Source of the DNA: Nostocoides sp. F2B08
GTDB lineage: Bacteria > Actinomycetota > Actinomycetes > Actinomycetales > Dermatophilaceae
Length of the DNA: 64,000 nucleotides
Reading direction: 5' to 3'
Assembly: GCF_009184895.1 (NCBI RefSeq)
Contig: NZ_WESE01000002.1
Span: 124,001-188,000, forward strand
Below the pieces are notes generated by a model. It had not been told where the DNA came from. It did no database searches and saw nothing but the letters and a program-made list of their open reading frames with translations. The position numbers and the translations under genes were made by a program. Shown piece by piece: positions 15,490 through 25,270 of the stretch (positions within the stretch are counted from its first letter, which is position 1; every line of letters starts with the position of its first letter).

Positions 15490-18060
15490 TCAGGTCGTGA
15501 CGAGGGTCAGTCCGTCGGCCTGGGAGGACCGGTCGATCCGGACCGTGTCGCCGTCGCGGACCTCCCCGGAGAGGACCGCCTTGGCGAGCCGGTCGCCGAT
15601 CTCCTTCTGGATGAGGCGGCGCAGTGGCCGGGCGCCGTAGGCGGGGTCGTAGCCGGTGAGCGCGAGCCACTCGCGGGCGGCGTCGGTGACCTCGAGCATG
15701 ATGCGCCGGTCGTGCAGGCGGGTCGTCAGCTCACGAACCTGGAGGTCGACGATGTGCTGGAGCTCCTCGGCGCCGAGCGGGTCGAAGATGACGACCTCGT
15801 CGAGCCGGTTGAGGAACTCGGGTTTGAAGGCCGCACGCACCGCGCCCATGACGGACTCCCTCTTGGCCTCGTCGCTCAGCGTCGGGTCGATGAGCACGTG
15901 GCTGCCGAGGTTGGAGGTCATGACGAGGATGACGTTGCGGAAGTCGACTGTGCGTCCCTGCCCGTCGGTGAGCCGACCGTCGTCGAGCACCTGCAGCAGG
16001 ATGTCGAACGTCTCGGGGTGGGCCTTCTCGACCTCGTCGAGCAGCACGACGGAGTAGGGCCGCCTCCGGACCGCCTCGGTGAGCTGGCCGCCCTCCTCGT
16101 AGCCGACATAGCCGGGCGGGGCACCGATGAGCCGGGCCACCGCGTGTCGCTCGGAGTACTCCGACATGTCGATGCGGACCATGGCGCGTTCGTCGTCGAA
16201 GAGGAAGTCGGCGAGCGACTTCGCGAGCTCGGTCTTGCCGACGCCGGTGGGTCCGAGGAAGAGGAACGAGCCCGTCGGACGGTCCGGGTCGGCGAGGCCC
16301 GCCCGGCTGCGCCGGACCGCGTCGGAGACCGCCTGCACTGCGGCGGTCTGGCCGATGAGCCGCGCTCCGATGATCGACTCCATCGCGAGCAGCTTCTCCG
16401 TCTCGCCCTGGAGCAGCCGACCTGCCGGGATGCCGGTCCACGCGGAGATGACCTCGGCGATGTCGTCGGCGCCGACCCGCTCCTTGACCATGAGCTCCTC
16501 GGCGGAGCGCGCCCGCTCGGCCTCGTCGGCCTGCGCGAGCTCGGCCTCGAGGGAGGGGATCTCGCCATAGAGGACACGGGAGGCCCCCTCGTAGTCGCCG
16601 TCGCGCTGCATCCGGTCGGCCTTCGTGCGCAGGTCGTCGAGACGCGCGCGCAGGTCGCCGATCTTGTTCAACCCGGACTTCTCCGCCTCCCAGCGGGCGG
16701 TCAGCTCGGCGAGTTGCTCGCGGCGCTCGGCGAGGTCGGCGCGCAGGCGCTCCAGACGCTCCCGGGACGCCTCGTCGGTCTCCTGGGCGAGGTGCATCTC
16801 CTCCATGGTCAGCCGGTCGACCGCGCGCTGCAGCTCGTCGATCTCGACGGGGCTGGAGTCGATCTCCATCCGTAGCCGGGAGGCGGCCTCGTCGACGAGG
16901 TCGATGGCCTTGTCGGGTAGCTGACGACCGGTGATGTAGCGGTCCGACAGGGACGCCGCCGCGACGAGGGCGGTGTCCTCGATCTCCACCTTGTGGTGCG
17001 CCTCGTAGCGCTCCTTGAGGCCGCGGAGGATCGCGATGGTGTCCTCGACGCTGGGCTCGCCGACGAACACCTGCTGGAAGCGCCGTTCCAGGGCGGGGTC
17101 CTTCTCGATCCGTTCGCGGTACTCGTCCAGGGTGGTCGCGCCGACGAGCCGCAGCTCTCCTCGGGCGAGCATGGGCTTGAGCATGTTGCCGGCGTCCATC
17201 GCGCCCTCGGACGCGCCGGCCCCCACCATGGTGTGCAGCTCGTCGATGAAGGTGATGATCTGCCCCTCGGCGCCCTTGATCTCCTCGAGCACGGCCTTGA
17301 GCCGCTCCTCGAACTCGCCGCGGTACTTCGCACCCGCCACCATCGCGCTGAGGTCGAGGCTGACCAGCCTCTTGTCGCGCAGGCTCTCGGGAACGTCGCC
17401 GTCGACGATGCGCTGGGCCAGCCCCTCGACGACCGCGGTCTTGCCGACCCCCGGTTCGCCGATGAGGACGGGGTTGTTCTTCGTGCGCCGGGACAGCACC
17501 TGGACCACCCGTCGGATCTCGCTGTCCCGGCCGATGACCGGGTCGAGCTTGCCGTCCCTGGCCGCCTGCGTCAGATCCGTGCCGAACTTCTCGAGGGCCT
17601 CGCCGGTCTCGACGGGGGTCTCGGAGGTCACCTTCCGGCCGCCGCGCTGGGTGTCGATGGCCGTCTCCATGTCGGCCGCGCCGCGCTTCTCGACGGCGGC
17701 CAGGTGACCGGTCTCGGCCAGGGCGAGCCAGAGCAGGTCGACCGCGAGGTACGAGTCGCCCTTGGCGCGCATGAGGGTGTCGGCCCGCTGGAGCACAGCG
17801 AGCGCCTCCCGCCCGAAGGTGGGTGCCTGGGTGCCGCCGGAGGTCCTCGGGAGGGAGCGGAGCCTGGCGTCCGCCTGGCCGAGAACGTGCCCGACGCCGG
17901 TGCCCGCAGCGGCGAGAAGCGCATCGGCCTGTGTGGTGTCGAGCTGCGCGAGGGCGCTCGTGATGTGGTCGGGGGTGATCTCCGGGTGTCCGGCGGTCTG
18001 CGCCGCCCGCTGGGCGAGCGCGAGCGCCTCGGCCACCTTGTTCGTGGGCTTGAGCTCCAT
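15490..18060 (-). CDS. clpB: ATP-dependent disaggregase ClpB
   Basis: 856 residues, full-length ClpB. N-terminal Clp repeat domain (1-145), AAA-1 with [13 protein letters not shown] and [11 protein letters not shown], a coiled-coil middle domain (about 400-520, rich in Glu/Arg/Leu), and AAA-2 with [15 protein letters not shown] and [12 protein letters not shown]. The middle domain and absence of a ClpP-binding tripeptide loop mark it as ClpB rather than ClpA/C. It rescues aggregated proteins with DnaK. A HAIR-type inverted repeat 67 bp upstream indicates HspR repression, linking it to the dnaK operon 12 kb away. Confidence 0.97.
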   Translation of the reverse strand: MELKPTNKVAEALALAQRAAQTAGHPEITPDHITSALAQLDTTQADALLAAAGTGVGHVLGQADARLRSLPRTSGGTQAPTFGREALAVLQRADTLMRAKGDSYLAVDLLWLALAETGHLAAVEKRGAADMETAIDTQRGGRKVTSETPVETGEALEKFGTDLTQAARDGKLDPVIGRDSEIRRVVQVLSRRTKNNPVLIGEPGVGKTAVVEGLAQRIVDGDVPESLRDKRLVSLDLSAMVAGAKYRGEFEERLKAVLEEIKGAEGQIITFIDELHTMVGAGASEGAMDAGNMLKPMLARGELRLVGATTLDEYRERIEKDPALERRFQQVFVGEPSVEDTIAILRGLKERYEAHHKVEIEDTALVAAASLSDRYITGRQLPDKAIDLVDEAASRLRMEIDSSPVEIDELQRAVDRLTMEEMHLAQETDEASRERLERLRADLAERREQLAELTARWEAEKSGLNKIGDLRARLDDLRTKADRMQRDGDYEGASRVLYGEIPSLEAELAQADEAERARSAEELMVKERVGADDIAEVISAWTGIPAGRLLQGETEKLLAMESIIGARLIGQTAAVQAVSDAVRRSRAGLADPDRPTGSFLFLGPTGVGKTELAKSLADFLFDDERAMVRIDMSEYSERHAVARLIGAPPGYVGYEEGGQLTEAVRRRPYSVVLLDEVEKAHPETFDILLQVLDDGRLTDGQGRTVDFRNVILVMTSNLGSHVLIDPTLSDEAKRESVMGAVRAAFKPEFLNRLDEVVIFDPLGAEELQHIVDLQVRELTTRLHDRRIMLEVTDAAREWLALTGYDPAYGARPLRRLIQKEIGDRLAKAVLSGEVRDGDTVRIDRSSQADGLTLVTT

Positions 18061-18126
18061 GCCGTCGGTGTCTCCTGGTCAGGTGGTGCGGGTGCGTATC
18101 GATCCGATGGGATCAACCCTGCCAAA

Positions 18127-18147
18127 GTTGAGTCTATTCCGCTCAAC
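18127..18147. promoter_or_regulatory. HAIR element (HspR operator) upstream of clpB
   Basis: GTTGAGT and GCTCAAC flank a 7-bp spacer; arms match at six of seven positions. The HspR consensus is CTTGAGT-N7-ACTCAAG. It lies between the clpB start and the end of the LCP gene. Repression of clpB by HspR is established in streptomycetes and mycobacteria. Confidence 0.8.
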
Positions 18148-18176
18148 CTTCGCCCTGGACGTGCGAGACGTCGTGC

Positions 18177-19700
18177 TCAGCAGGTGGCGCCGAGGTCCGA
18201 GAGGGTGTCCGTCGGCTCGGGGGTCGACGTCGGTCCGTCGGTGGGCGTGCCGTCCGGGCCGACCGTCGGCGACGACGTCGAGCCGGGGGTCGACGGCGTC
18301 GACGGGCTGGTCGTGGGACTCGGAGGGGGCGGGGTCTCGATCGCCTCCTGCACGAGCCGCCGGATCTCGGCGAAGTCCGGGTCGACGACGTCCACCACCT
18401 GGTTGGTCACCGGAAGCGACTGGAGGCGCCCGTCCTTCATCCGCAGCACGAGCTCGGCCCACGCCGGCAGATCCGCGGCGGGGATGTCGACGCGCAGGTT
18501 GTCGGCGACGGCGTCGGCGAGCTGGGGGTACCGGGCGAGCATCCGCAGCGGGTCCACCTGGTCGATGATCGCGCCGACGACGCACCGCTGGCGGCGCATC
18601 CGGGAGAAGTCGTCGGTCGTCGCACGGGAGCGTGCGTACCAGAGCGCGTGGTAGCCGTCCATCCGCTGCAGGCCGGGCTCGATCCACCCGGTGATCCCGA
18701 CGACCTGGCCGTTCTCGACCTTGCCGCCGATCGGGACCCGCTCGGTCGCGTTGATCATCACCCCGCCCATGGCGTCGACGAGCTGCTCGAAGCCACTGAT
18801 GTCGACCAGGACCGTGTCGTCGATCTCCAGACCGGTGATCTCCGAGACGACGTCCCGCGTCGTGGTCAGACCCGGTGAGGAGTCACCCGGGAACAGGTCG
18901 GGACGCCCCTCGGCGAGGGTCCAGACGCCGTTGAGAAGGCACTCGTCGCCGCAGTCGTAGCCCTCGGGGTAGATCTGGCTGAACGGGTTGTCCACCGGGA
19001 ACGGCACGCGCTCGAGGTTGCGCGGCAGGCCGATGAAGACCGTGTCACCGGTCGCGGTGTCGATGCTCGCGACCATGATCGAGTCGGGTCGCACGCCCAC
19101 CCGGTCGGGTCCGGCGTCGGAGCCGAGGAGCAGGAGGTTGACCCTCGGGCGCGAGGCCCAGGGGTCCTCGTCGTCCTCGTCCACAGCGGACATCGGCGGT
19201 CGGGTCGAGGACGTGACGACCTCGTCGAGGGTGTCGCGCTGGATGTCGATGCCCTGGACCGCCACCGCGGTCGGCGCCGCGATGACGACACACATCAGCG
19301 CCGTGAAGGCCGACAGTCGGCGGCGGTCGGCGCGGCGCATGTCCGGGGGACGACTGCCGCGCGAGGTCGCCACGATGCCGAGGATCCATGCCGCCGCGAG
19401 CACGAGGACGATTCCCGTCACCCCGAGCAACCGGCCCCGGTCCACCCCGATCTCCAGCACGGAGTCCACCGCGCCGTCGCGAGCGAAGAGGTAGCCGAGG
19501 TAGGCGAGCGGAGCGAGGAAGGCGAGGACGATGCCGTATGCGAGGGCCGGCCTGATCCGGAACAGCCCGGCGGCGGGGAGAAGGGTCGACAGCGCGGTCG
19601 CGCGGTAGGACCGGCGGACCTCACTCTCATACCGGACCTGTCGGTCGGAGCGGGTCTCGTGGTCGACCCTCCAGTGCCGCGATCGCGCGGGATCGACCAC
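18177..19700 (-). CDS. LytR-CpsA-Psr (LCP) family cell-wall glycopolymer ligase
   Basis: 507 residues. Three hydrophobic N-terminal helices (about residues 45-140) anchor the protein, with the catalytic LCP domain outside: RPDSIMVASIDTATGDTVFI, GLPRNLERVPFP and the late ALWYARSRATTDDFSRMRRQ motif, whose Arg residues bind the pyrophosphate. LCP enzymes attach teichoic acids or other polymers from undecaprenyl-PP carriers to peptidoglycan. The last ~50 residues are Pro/Thr/Ser-rich. The GTG start at 19700 was chosen because AAGGAG lies 5 nt upstream; more upstream starts lack this. Confidence 0.88.
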   Translation of the reverse strand: MVDPARSRHWRVDHETRSDRQVRYESEVRRSYRATALSTLLPAAGLFRIRPALAYGIVLAFLAPLAYLGYLFARDGAVDSVLEIGVDRGRLLGVTGIVLVLAAAWILGIVATSRGSRPPDMRRADRRRLSAFTALMCVVIAAPTAVAVQGIDIQRDTLDEVVTSSTRPPMSAVDEDDEDPWASRPRVNLLLLGSDAGPDRVGVRPDSIMVASIDTATGDTVFIGLPRNLERVPFPVDNPFSQIYPEGYDCGDECLLNGVWTLAEGRPDLFPGDSSPGLTTTRDVVSEITGLEIDDTVLVDISGFEQLVDAMGGVMINATERVPIGGKVENGQVVGITGWIEPGLQRMDGYHALWYARSRATTDDFSRMRRQRCVVGAIIDQVDPLRMLARYPQLADAVADNLRVDIPAADLPAWAELVLRMKDGRLQSLPVTNQVVDVVDPDFAEIRRLVQEAIETPPPPSPTTSPSTPSTPGSTSSPTVGPDGTPTDGPTSTPEPTDTLSDLGATC

Positions 19701-19819
19701 GACGGCTCCTTGCTCTCGACCCTGGTCCGGGATGATGGACGCGCACCCGTGCGTCCCTGGGACAGTTGAGCACAACGAACCCCCGCGGCGGAAGGTGCCG
19801 ATGGTGTTGGATCGGACTC

Positions 19820-21523
19820 ATGGCCACCCCTCTCCCATCGGACCTCGAGATCGCCCGGGCCACCCCCCTCCGGCCGATCGCCGAGGTCGCAGCCTCCGCT
19901 CATCTCCCCGGCGAGTACGTCGAGCCGTACGGCCGGCACGTCGCCAAGGTCGATCTCGGCGCCATCGAGGCGCTCGCCGACCGTCCCCAGGCGCGATACG
20001 TCGTTGTGACGGCCGTGACGCCGACACCACTCGGAGAGGGCAAGACGACGACCGCGGTCGGCCTGGCCCAGGGGCTCGTCGCCCTCGGCCACGAGACGAT
20101 GCTGACGCTTCGCCAGCCCTCGATGGGGCCGACGTTCGGTGTCAAGGGCGGCGCGGCCGGCGGGGGCTACAGCCAGATCGTGCCGATGGAGACCCTCAAC
20201 CTGCACCTCACCGGCGACTTCCACGCGGTGACCGCGGCGCACAACCTGCTCGCCGCGATGGTAGACAACCACCTCCATCACGGCAACGAGCTCGACCTGG
20301 ACCCGCACTCCATCTCGTGGCGCCGGGTGCTCGACGTGAACGACCGGGCGCTGCGCAACACGGTGATCGGCCTCGGTGCCCGCATCGACGGCGTCCCCCG
20401 CCAGAGCGGCTTCGACATCACCGCGGCGAGCGAGGTCATGGTCATCCTGGCGCTCGCGACCTCGCTGCAGGACCTGCGCCGGCGGCTCGGGCGCATCGTC
20501 GTCGGGTACACCCGCGGGGGTCTGGCCGTCACCGCCGAGGACCTGGAGGCGGCCGGGGCGATGGCGGTCATCCTCAAGGACGCCCTCAAGCCCAACCTCA
20601 TGCAGACGACCGAGAACACCCCGGCGCTGATCCACGCCGGCCCCTTCGGCAACATCGCGACCGGCAACTCGTCGGTCATCGCCGACATGGTCGGGATCCG
20701 CACCGCCGACTACGTGCTGACCGAGGCCGGGTTCGGAGCCGACATGGGCGCCGAACGGTTCTTCAACGTCAAGTGCCGCGTCGGCGGCCTCACTCCCCAC
20801 GCAGCCGTTCTCGTCGTCACGGTCCGCGCTCTGAAGACGCATTCGGGGCGGTATGCGGTGGCCGCCGGCCGCCCACTGCCACCGGCGATGCTGCAGGAGA
20901 GTCCCGAGGACGTGCGGGCGGGCGCCGCGAACCTGCGCAAGCACATCGAGATCATCCGGTCCTTCGGGGTCTCTCCCGTCGTGGCGATCAACGCCTTCCC
21001 GAGCGACCACGCGAGCGAGCACGACGTCATCGCCGACATCGCCCGGGCCGCAGGGGCCCGCGTCGCGGTGGCCACACACGTCGTCGACGGCGGCAAGGGC
21101 GCCGCGGACCTGGCCCGTGAGGTCGTCGCGGCCTGCGCGGAGCCGTCCACCTTCACGCCCACGTACGACCTGCGCGACCCGCTGCCGACCAAGATCGAGC
21201 GGATCGCCACGGGTGTGTACGGCGCCGACGGCATCGATGTCGCCCCGGCCGCGGCCAAGGAGCTGCGTCGCTTCGAAAGCCTCGGCTACGGCGGGCTTCC
21301 GGTCGTCATCGCCAAGACGCACCTGTCGATCTCGTCCGACCCGACCCTCACCGGCGCCCCCACGGGCTGGCGCCTGCCGGTGCGTGAGGTGCGGCTCGCC
21401 GCGGGAGCCGGCTACGTCTACACCATCTGCGGGGACATGCGCACCATGCCTGGGCTGTCTTCACGGCCCGCGGCCCGCGGGATCGACCTCGACGAGGACG
21501 GCAACGTCGTCGGCCTCTTCTGA
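19820..21523 (+). CDS. fhs: Formate-tetrahydrofolate ligase
   Basis: 567 residues, the normal length. TPTPLGEGKTTTAVGLAQGL is the ATP-binding loop; PSMGPTFGVKGGAAGGGYSQ and the GDFHAVTAAHNLLAAMVDNH segment are signatures of the family. It makes 10-formyl-THF from formate, THF and ATP in the cytoplasm, feeding purine and formyl-Met synthesis. It is divergent from the LCP gene (119 bp between starts) and followed directly by a TspO-like gene. Confidence 0.96.
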   Translation: MATPLPSDLEIARATPLRPIAEVAASAHLPGEYVEPYGRHVAKVDLGAIEALADRPQARYVVVTAVTPTPLGEGKTTTAVGLAQGLVALGHETMLTLRQPSMGPTFGVKGGAAGGGYSQIVPMETLNLHLTGDFHAVTAAHNLLAAMVDNHLHHGNELDLDPHSISWRRVLDVNDRALRNTVIGLGARIDGVPRQSGFDITAASEVMVILALATSLQDLRRRLGRIVVGYTRGGLAVTAEDLEAAGAMAVILKDALKPNLMQTTENTPALIHAGPFGNIATGNSSVIADMVGIRTADYVLTEAGFGADMGAERFFNVKCRVGGLTPHAAVLVVTVRALKTHSGRYAVAAGRPLPPAMLQESPEDVRAGAANLRKHIEIIRSFGVSPVVAINAFPSDHASEHDVIADIARAAGARVAVATHVVDGGKGAADLAREVVAACAEPSTFTPTYDLRDPLPTKIERIATGVYGADGIDVAPAAAKELRRFESLGYGGLPVVIAKTHLSISSDPTLTGAPTGWRLPVREVRLAAGAGYVYTICGDMRTMPGLSSRPAARGIDLDEDGNVVGLF

Positions 21524-21530
21524 TGTCGCG

Positions 21531-21536
21531 TAGCGT
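21531..21536 (+). promoter_or_regulatory. -10 box (TAGCGT), leaderless start of the TspO-like gene
   Basis: TAGCGT ends 7 nt before the GTG at 21544, just inside the region after the fhs stop. Confidence 0.4.
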
Positions 21537-21543
21537 CGGATCC

Positions 21544-22347
21544 GTGACCGAGACCCGTCAGCGTGCTCTCCCGACCGACCGACGCCGCCAGGTCTGGGTC
21601 ACGGTCTGCTTCGTCGCGGGCATCGTCGGCGTGCTGTTCGGAGTCGGAGTCCTCGGAGAGCGGGTCGAGGAGAGCCCGGGCGGTGACCTCGCCGCCGACG
21701 CCACGCTGTTGGCGCCCGCATCGCCGGCCTTTTCGATCTGGACCGTGATCTACCTGGGACTCACCGCATACACGGTCTATCAGTGGCTGCCCGAGCAGGC
21801 GACCGACCGGCGGCATCGCGCCATCGGCGGCCTCGCCGGGGTCTCCATGCTGCTCAACGCGGCCTGGCTGCTCGTCACGCAGCAGGGCTGGATCTGGGTC
21901 AGCGTCGCCGTCATCCTCGCCCTCGCCGCCGTCCTGGTCCGCCTCGTCTTCCTGCTGCAGACCACCCCTTCCTACGGGATCGCGGAGACGCTCATGGTGG
22001 ACCTGACCTTCGGGCTCTATCTCGGGTGGGTCCTCGCCGCGTCGGGAGCCAACGTGGGAGCCGCGTTGTCATCCTCGAACGCCGGACCGGGGCGGTGGAC
22101 GGCGATCGCGCTCATCGTCGTCGTCACGATCGTGGGCGCCGCGCTGCTGCGGCTGTTCTCCGGGCGCTTCGCGGTCGCCGGCGCACTCGCCTGGGGACTG
22201 GGGTGGATCGCCATCGGCCGGCTGTTCGACGAACCCAGCGACGCGCTGGTCGGCATCGTCGCCGCGGTCTGCGCCGTCGTCATCCTGGCGGTCGCCTGGA
22301 CGAGCCAGGAACGCCGCGCAGTGATCGACGACCGCATCGCGATCTGA
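21544..22347 (+). CDS. TspO/MBR-like (tryptophan-rich sensory) membrane protein
   Basis: 267 residues with about seven hydrophobic segments. PASPAFSIWTVIYLGLTAYT and LLNAAWLLVTQQGWIWVSVA resemble the TspO/MBR pattern (PxFxxWxxxY, aromatic helices with AW), in the longer ~250-residue bacterial version. Role in tetrapyrrole or lipid handling is only a family suggestion. The GTG at 21544 was preferred because of the -10 box; an ATG at 21523 overlapping the fhs stop would add seven residues. Confidence 0.6.
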   Translation: MTETRQRALPTDRRRQVWVTVCFVAGIVGVLFGVGVLGERVEESPGGDLAADATLLAPASPAFSIWTVIYLGLTAYTVYQWLPEQATDRRHRAIGGLAGVSMLLNAAWLLVTQQGWIWVSVAVILALAAVLVRLVFLLQTTPSYGIAETLMVDLTFGLYLGWVLAASGANVGAALSSSNAGPGRWTAIALIVVVTIVGAALLRLFSGRFAVAGALAWGLGWIAIGRLFDEPSDALVGIVAAVCAVVILAVAWTSQERRAVIDDRIAI

Positions 22348-22355
22348 GCAGAAGC

Positions 22356-23012
22356 GTGACTGACCTGGTCGCCGAGCTCGTCCCCATCGCGGTCGCCATC
22401 GCGCTCTCGCCCTTTCCGGTCATCCCGGTGGTCCTGCTCCTGCTCACCGACCGCGCGCTGCCCAACGGTGGCGCTTTCCTCGGGGGATGGTTCGGCGGGC
22501 TGCTGGGGCTCACGGCGGCCCTCACCGTCCTCGCCGGAGCCATCGAGCTGTGGGACGAAGCGCCCACCTGGGCCGCCTGGGCCCGGGTGGTCCTCGGGGC
22601 CGGGCTCGTCGCGCTCGGCGTCCGGTCCTGGTTCGCCCGCGGCCGAGACGAGGGAATGCCCGCCTGGATGGACGCCCTCGACGGCTACACCCCCGCCCGC
22701 TCGGCCCGGCTGGGCCTCCTGCTCGCCGTCGCGAACCCCAAGTCGGTCGTCCTCGTCCTGGCCGGAGCCGTCACGATCGGCTCGGCCGCCCCGGGTCTCG
22801 CCCTCGGTGCCCTCGCCGCTGTTGTGTTCGCCGCTCTCGCCGCCAGCGCGGTGGCCCTGCCCGTCCTGCTCCGGCTGATCCTCGGGACGCGCGTCGTGCC
22901 GCCACTGGAGCGTCTCCGGAGGTGGCTCGTCGAGCACAACGACGCCATCGTCGCAGTCATCCTGGTCGTGCTCGGCGTCCTCCTCGCGCGCGCGGGCTGG
23001 GCCATGCTCTGA
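22356..23012 (+). CDS. GAP/Sap-family membrane protein (LysE-like fold)
   Basis: 218 residues, about six transmembrane helices, GTG start. VPIAVAIALSPFPVIPVVLLL, RARLGLLLAVANPKSVVLVL and the final VILVVLGVLLARAGW helix match the Sap (sulfolipid-1-addressing protein)/GAP group related to LysE exporters. Mycobacterial members help move glycolipids to the surface. It starts 8 bp after the TspO-like gene, suggesting co-transcription; no substrate can be named. Confidence 0.75.
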   Translation: MTDLVAELVPIAVAIALSPFPVIPVVLLLLTDRALPNGGAFLGGWFGGLLGLTAALTVLAGAIELWDEAPTWAAWARVVLGAGLVALGVRSWFARGRDEGMPAWMDALDGYTPARSARLGLLLAVANPKSVVLVLAGAVTIGSAAPGLALGALAAVVFAALAASAVALPVLLRLILGTRVVPPLERLRRWLVEHNDAIVAVILVVLGVLLARAGWAML

Positions 23013-23048
23013 GGGTTTCGGCCGACCGTTCGCCCGAGCCGATCGCTC

Positions 23049-23315
23049 TCAGCCGTCGGGTTTGTCGTACCAGCCGCCGTGCTCGGCCGCCAAGGCCTCG
23101 AAGCGCTCGCGCAGACCGTTCTCCGCGGCCGCTCCCGGGTCGTCGACGACGTTGTCCTCGCGCACGTACACCGCCCACTCCACGGCCTCTGCGTCGTCCT
23201 CCCCCGCGAGCGCCTCGCGCTCGACCCGCACCTCGGTGAATCCCTCGTCGCGCAGCTCGTCCGCGATCCCCTCGGCCACGTCGCGATCGGGCAGGACGAC
23301 GATGTGCTCGGTCAC
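23049..23315 (-). CDS. RraB-like small protein (RNase E inhibitor domain)
   Basis: 88 residues, GTG start. The sequence DELRDEGFTEVRVERE, EWAVYVREDNVVDD and the C-terminal FEALAAEHGGWYDKPDG follow the RraB pattern, in which a GF.V.V strand is followed by W.V.V and a terminal GG.YDG. RraB binds and inhibits RNase E in enterobacteria; function here is inferred from the fold only. The 49-nt poly-C tract starts 85 bp upstream of this start and may influence expression. Confidence 0.65.
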   Translation of the reverse strand: MTEHIVVLPDRDVAEGIADELRDEGFTEVRVEREALAGEDDAEAVEWAVYVREDNVVDDPGAAAENGLRERFEALAAEHGGWYDKPDG

Positions 23316-23360
23316 GAGTCGTACTGTCTCACGGCGGACGCCGATCCCCACCACGGCGCC

Positions 23361-23520
<160 letters not shown>

Positions 23521-23708
23521 CGTCACACACCTGCGCCTCTACACCTCGGCCAGCCGCGGCCGCCATCCACAAGTTCGAGCCCAAGGGCTTATCAATGTCC
23601 GTCATTGGGGTTATGGTCGAAGGACCGGTGCCGATCGCGCGGCTTCGGTTGTTCGCGTCCCAGTCGTTCGCGTCACCCGTTCCAGTCAGTTCCGAGGAGG
23701 TCGAGCCC

Positions 23709-25238
23709 ATGGCCCCGCGTCGCTCAGTCGCCGCTGCCGTTGCGGCGGGCGCCCTCGTGGTCGGCCTTACGACCTCCCCGGCGAGTGCCAACGGCGACGT
23801 CGTGGCCGGCGGGCCGGAGCCCCGCGACCTCGCGTCGCAGGTCAGAACCGATGCGCTGCTCGACCACCTCGCGGCCCTCCAGGCCGTCGCCGACGCCAAC
23901 GCGGGCAACCGAGCGGCGGGTACCAACGGATATGACGCGACGGTCCGCTACGTCGAGCGCCGCCTGGCCGCCGCCGGATACGAGACGTGGCGGCAGACGG
24001 TGCCGTTGACCGTCGAGGAGACGGTGTCCTCCTCCGTCGAGTACACCATCGACCGGACCACCCGCGTGATCCGCCACATGCCCATGACCGCCAGTCCTGG
24101 GACCGGCCCGGACGGCGTGACCGGCAGGGTGGTCAGCCCGTCCGGCCGGAGCACCGGGTGCCTCCCCCGCGACTGGCGTGAGGCCGACGTGTCGGGGTCC
24201 ATCGCTCTCGTCTCTCGGGGCTCCTGCACGTTCGACGCGAAGTCACGGGTGGCGGCGGCCGCCGGGGCGAGTGCGCTCATCGTGCACAACAGCACCGCCG
24301 GACAGCTCAACGGCACGCTGCGCACGTCGGACCGCCACGTGCCGACGGTCGGCGTCTCGATGGACTCCGGGAGGGTCCTCGCCGGTCTGCCCGACGGAGC
24401 CGAGGTCACCGTCGTCGTCGACAAGGTCGTCGAGGAGCGCGAGACCGTCAACCTGTTCGCCGAGACCGGATCCGGCCGCGCCGAGGGTGTCGTCGTCGTC
24501 GTCGGAGCCCAGCTCGACAGCGACCCCGACAGCCCGGGCATCAACGACAACGCCACCGGCAGCGTCGCCATTCTCGAGACGGCGGTCCAGCTGGCCGAGG
24601 CCGAGCCCCTCGACCGCACCGTGCGCTTCGCGTGGTGGGGTGGTGGCGAGCTCGACCGGGCCGGGTCACAGCACTACGTCGACGACCTCGCCGAGACAGA
24701 CCCCGAGGCCCTCGAGCAGATCGACGTCTACCTCGACGTGCGCCAGATCGGGTCGACCAACGGCGTCGTCGGCGTCTATGACGCCGACGAGTCCACCTAC
24801 GCCATGCCCGGCGCGGCGCCTTCGCGCGCCGCGCAGGCCGAGCGACTCATCGAGGACCGCTTCGACGCGACCGGTCAGCCGTGGGTGGACGTGCCCTTCT
24901 CCGCCCCCGGCGACCACCGTCCGTTCGCCCGCGCGGGCGTTCCCGCCGCCGGCCTGACCGCCGGCGCCGACGGCACCAAGTCGCCGGACCAGGCGGCGGC
25001 CTTCGGCGGCACCGCCGGACTGGCCTACGACCCCAATCAGGACACCGTGGCCGACGACGCCGACAACGTCGACCCGCAGACCTTGTCGGTCCTGGCCCAG
25101 TCGGTGGCGCACACGACCGTCGCGCTGGCCACGGACCCCGGCCTCGTGGACGTTCGCGACCTGCTCCCGACCGAACCACCGGCCGCCGGGAGCGACGATG
25201 CGGCACCCGACTCGGCCGAGACCGACGGCGACGACTGA
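23709..25238 (+). CDS. Secreted M28-fold protein with PA domain, probably catalytically inactive
   Basis: 509 residues. Signal peptide (residues 1-27, cleavage after SPASA), PA insert (about 115-240) and an M28 aminopeptidase domain (240-460). The fold motifs align with Streptomyces aminopeptidase, but zinc ligands are altered: GAHLDS is GAQLDS (Q268), GIND keeps D280, AEEL is GGEL (catalytic Glu replaced by G313, E314 kept), FDMIGS is VRQIGS (Asp to R345) and the C-terminal His is absent (YDPNQDT). A strong ribosome binding site (GAGGAGG) lies 8 nt before the ATG. I infer a binding protein or pseudo-peptidase rather than an active enzyme. The C-terminus is acidic. Confidence 0.85.
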   Translation: MAPRRSVAAAVAAGALVVGLTTSPASANGDVVAGGPEPRDLASQVRTDALLDHLAALQAVADANAGNRAAGTNGYDATVRYVERRLAAAGYETWRQTVPLTVEETVSSSVEYTIDRTTRVIRHMPMTASPGTGPDGVTGRVVSPSGRSTGCLPRDWREADVSGSIALVSRGSCTFDAKSRVAAAAGASALIVHNSTAGQLNGTLRTSDRHVPTVGVSMDSGRVLAGLPDGAEVTVVVDKVVEERETVNLFAETGSGRAEGVVVVVGAQLDSDPDSPGINDNATGSVAILETAVQLAEAEPLDRTVRFAWWGGGELDRAGSQHYVDDLAETDPEALEQIDVYLDVRQIGSTNGVVGVYDADESTYAMPGAAPSRAAQAERLIEDRFDATGQPWVDVPFSAPGDHRPFARAGVPAAGLTAGADGTKSPDQAAAFGGTAGLAYDPNQDTVADDADNVDPQTLSVLAQSVAHTTVALATDPGLVDVRDLLPTEPPAAGSDDAAPDSAETDGDD

Positions 25239-25270
25239 CGCCGGCAGAGACCTCGCGCTCGGCCGGCCCG

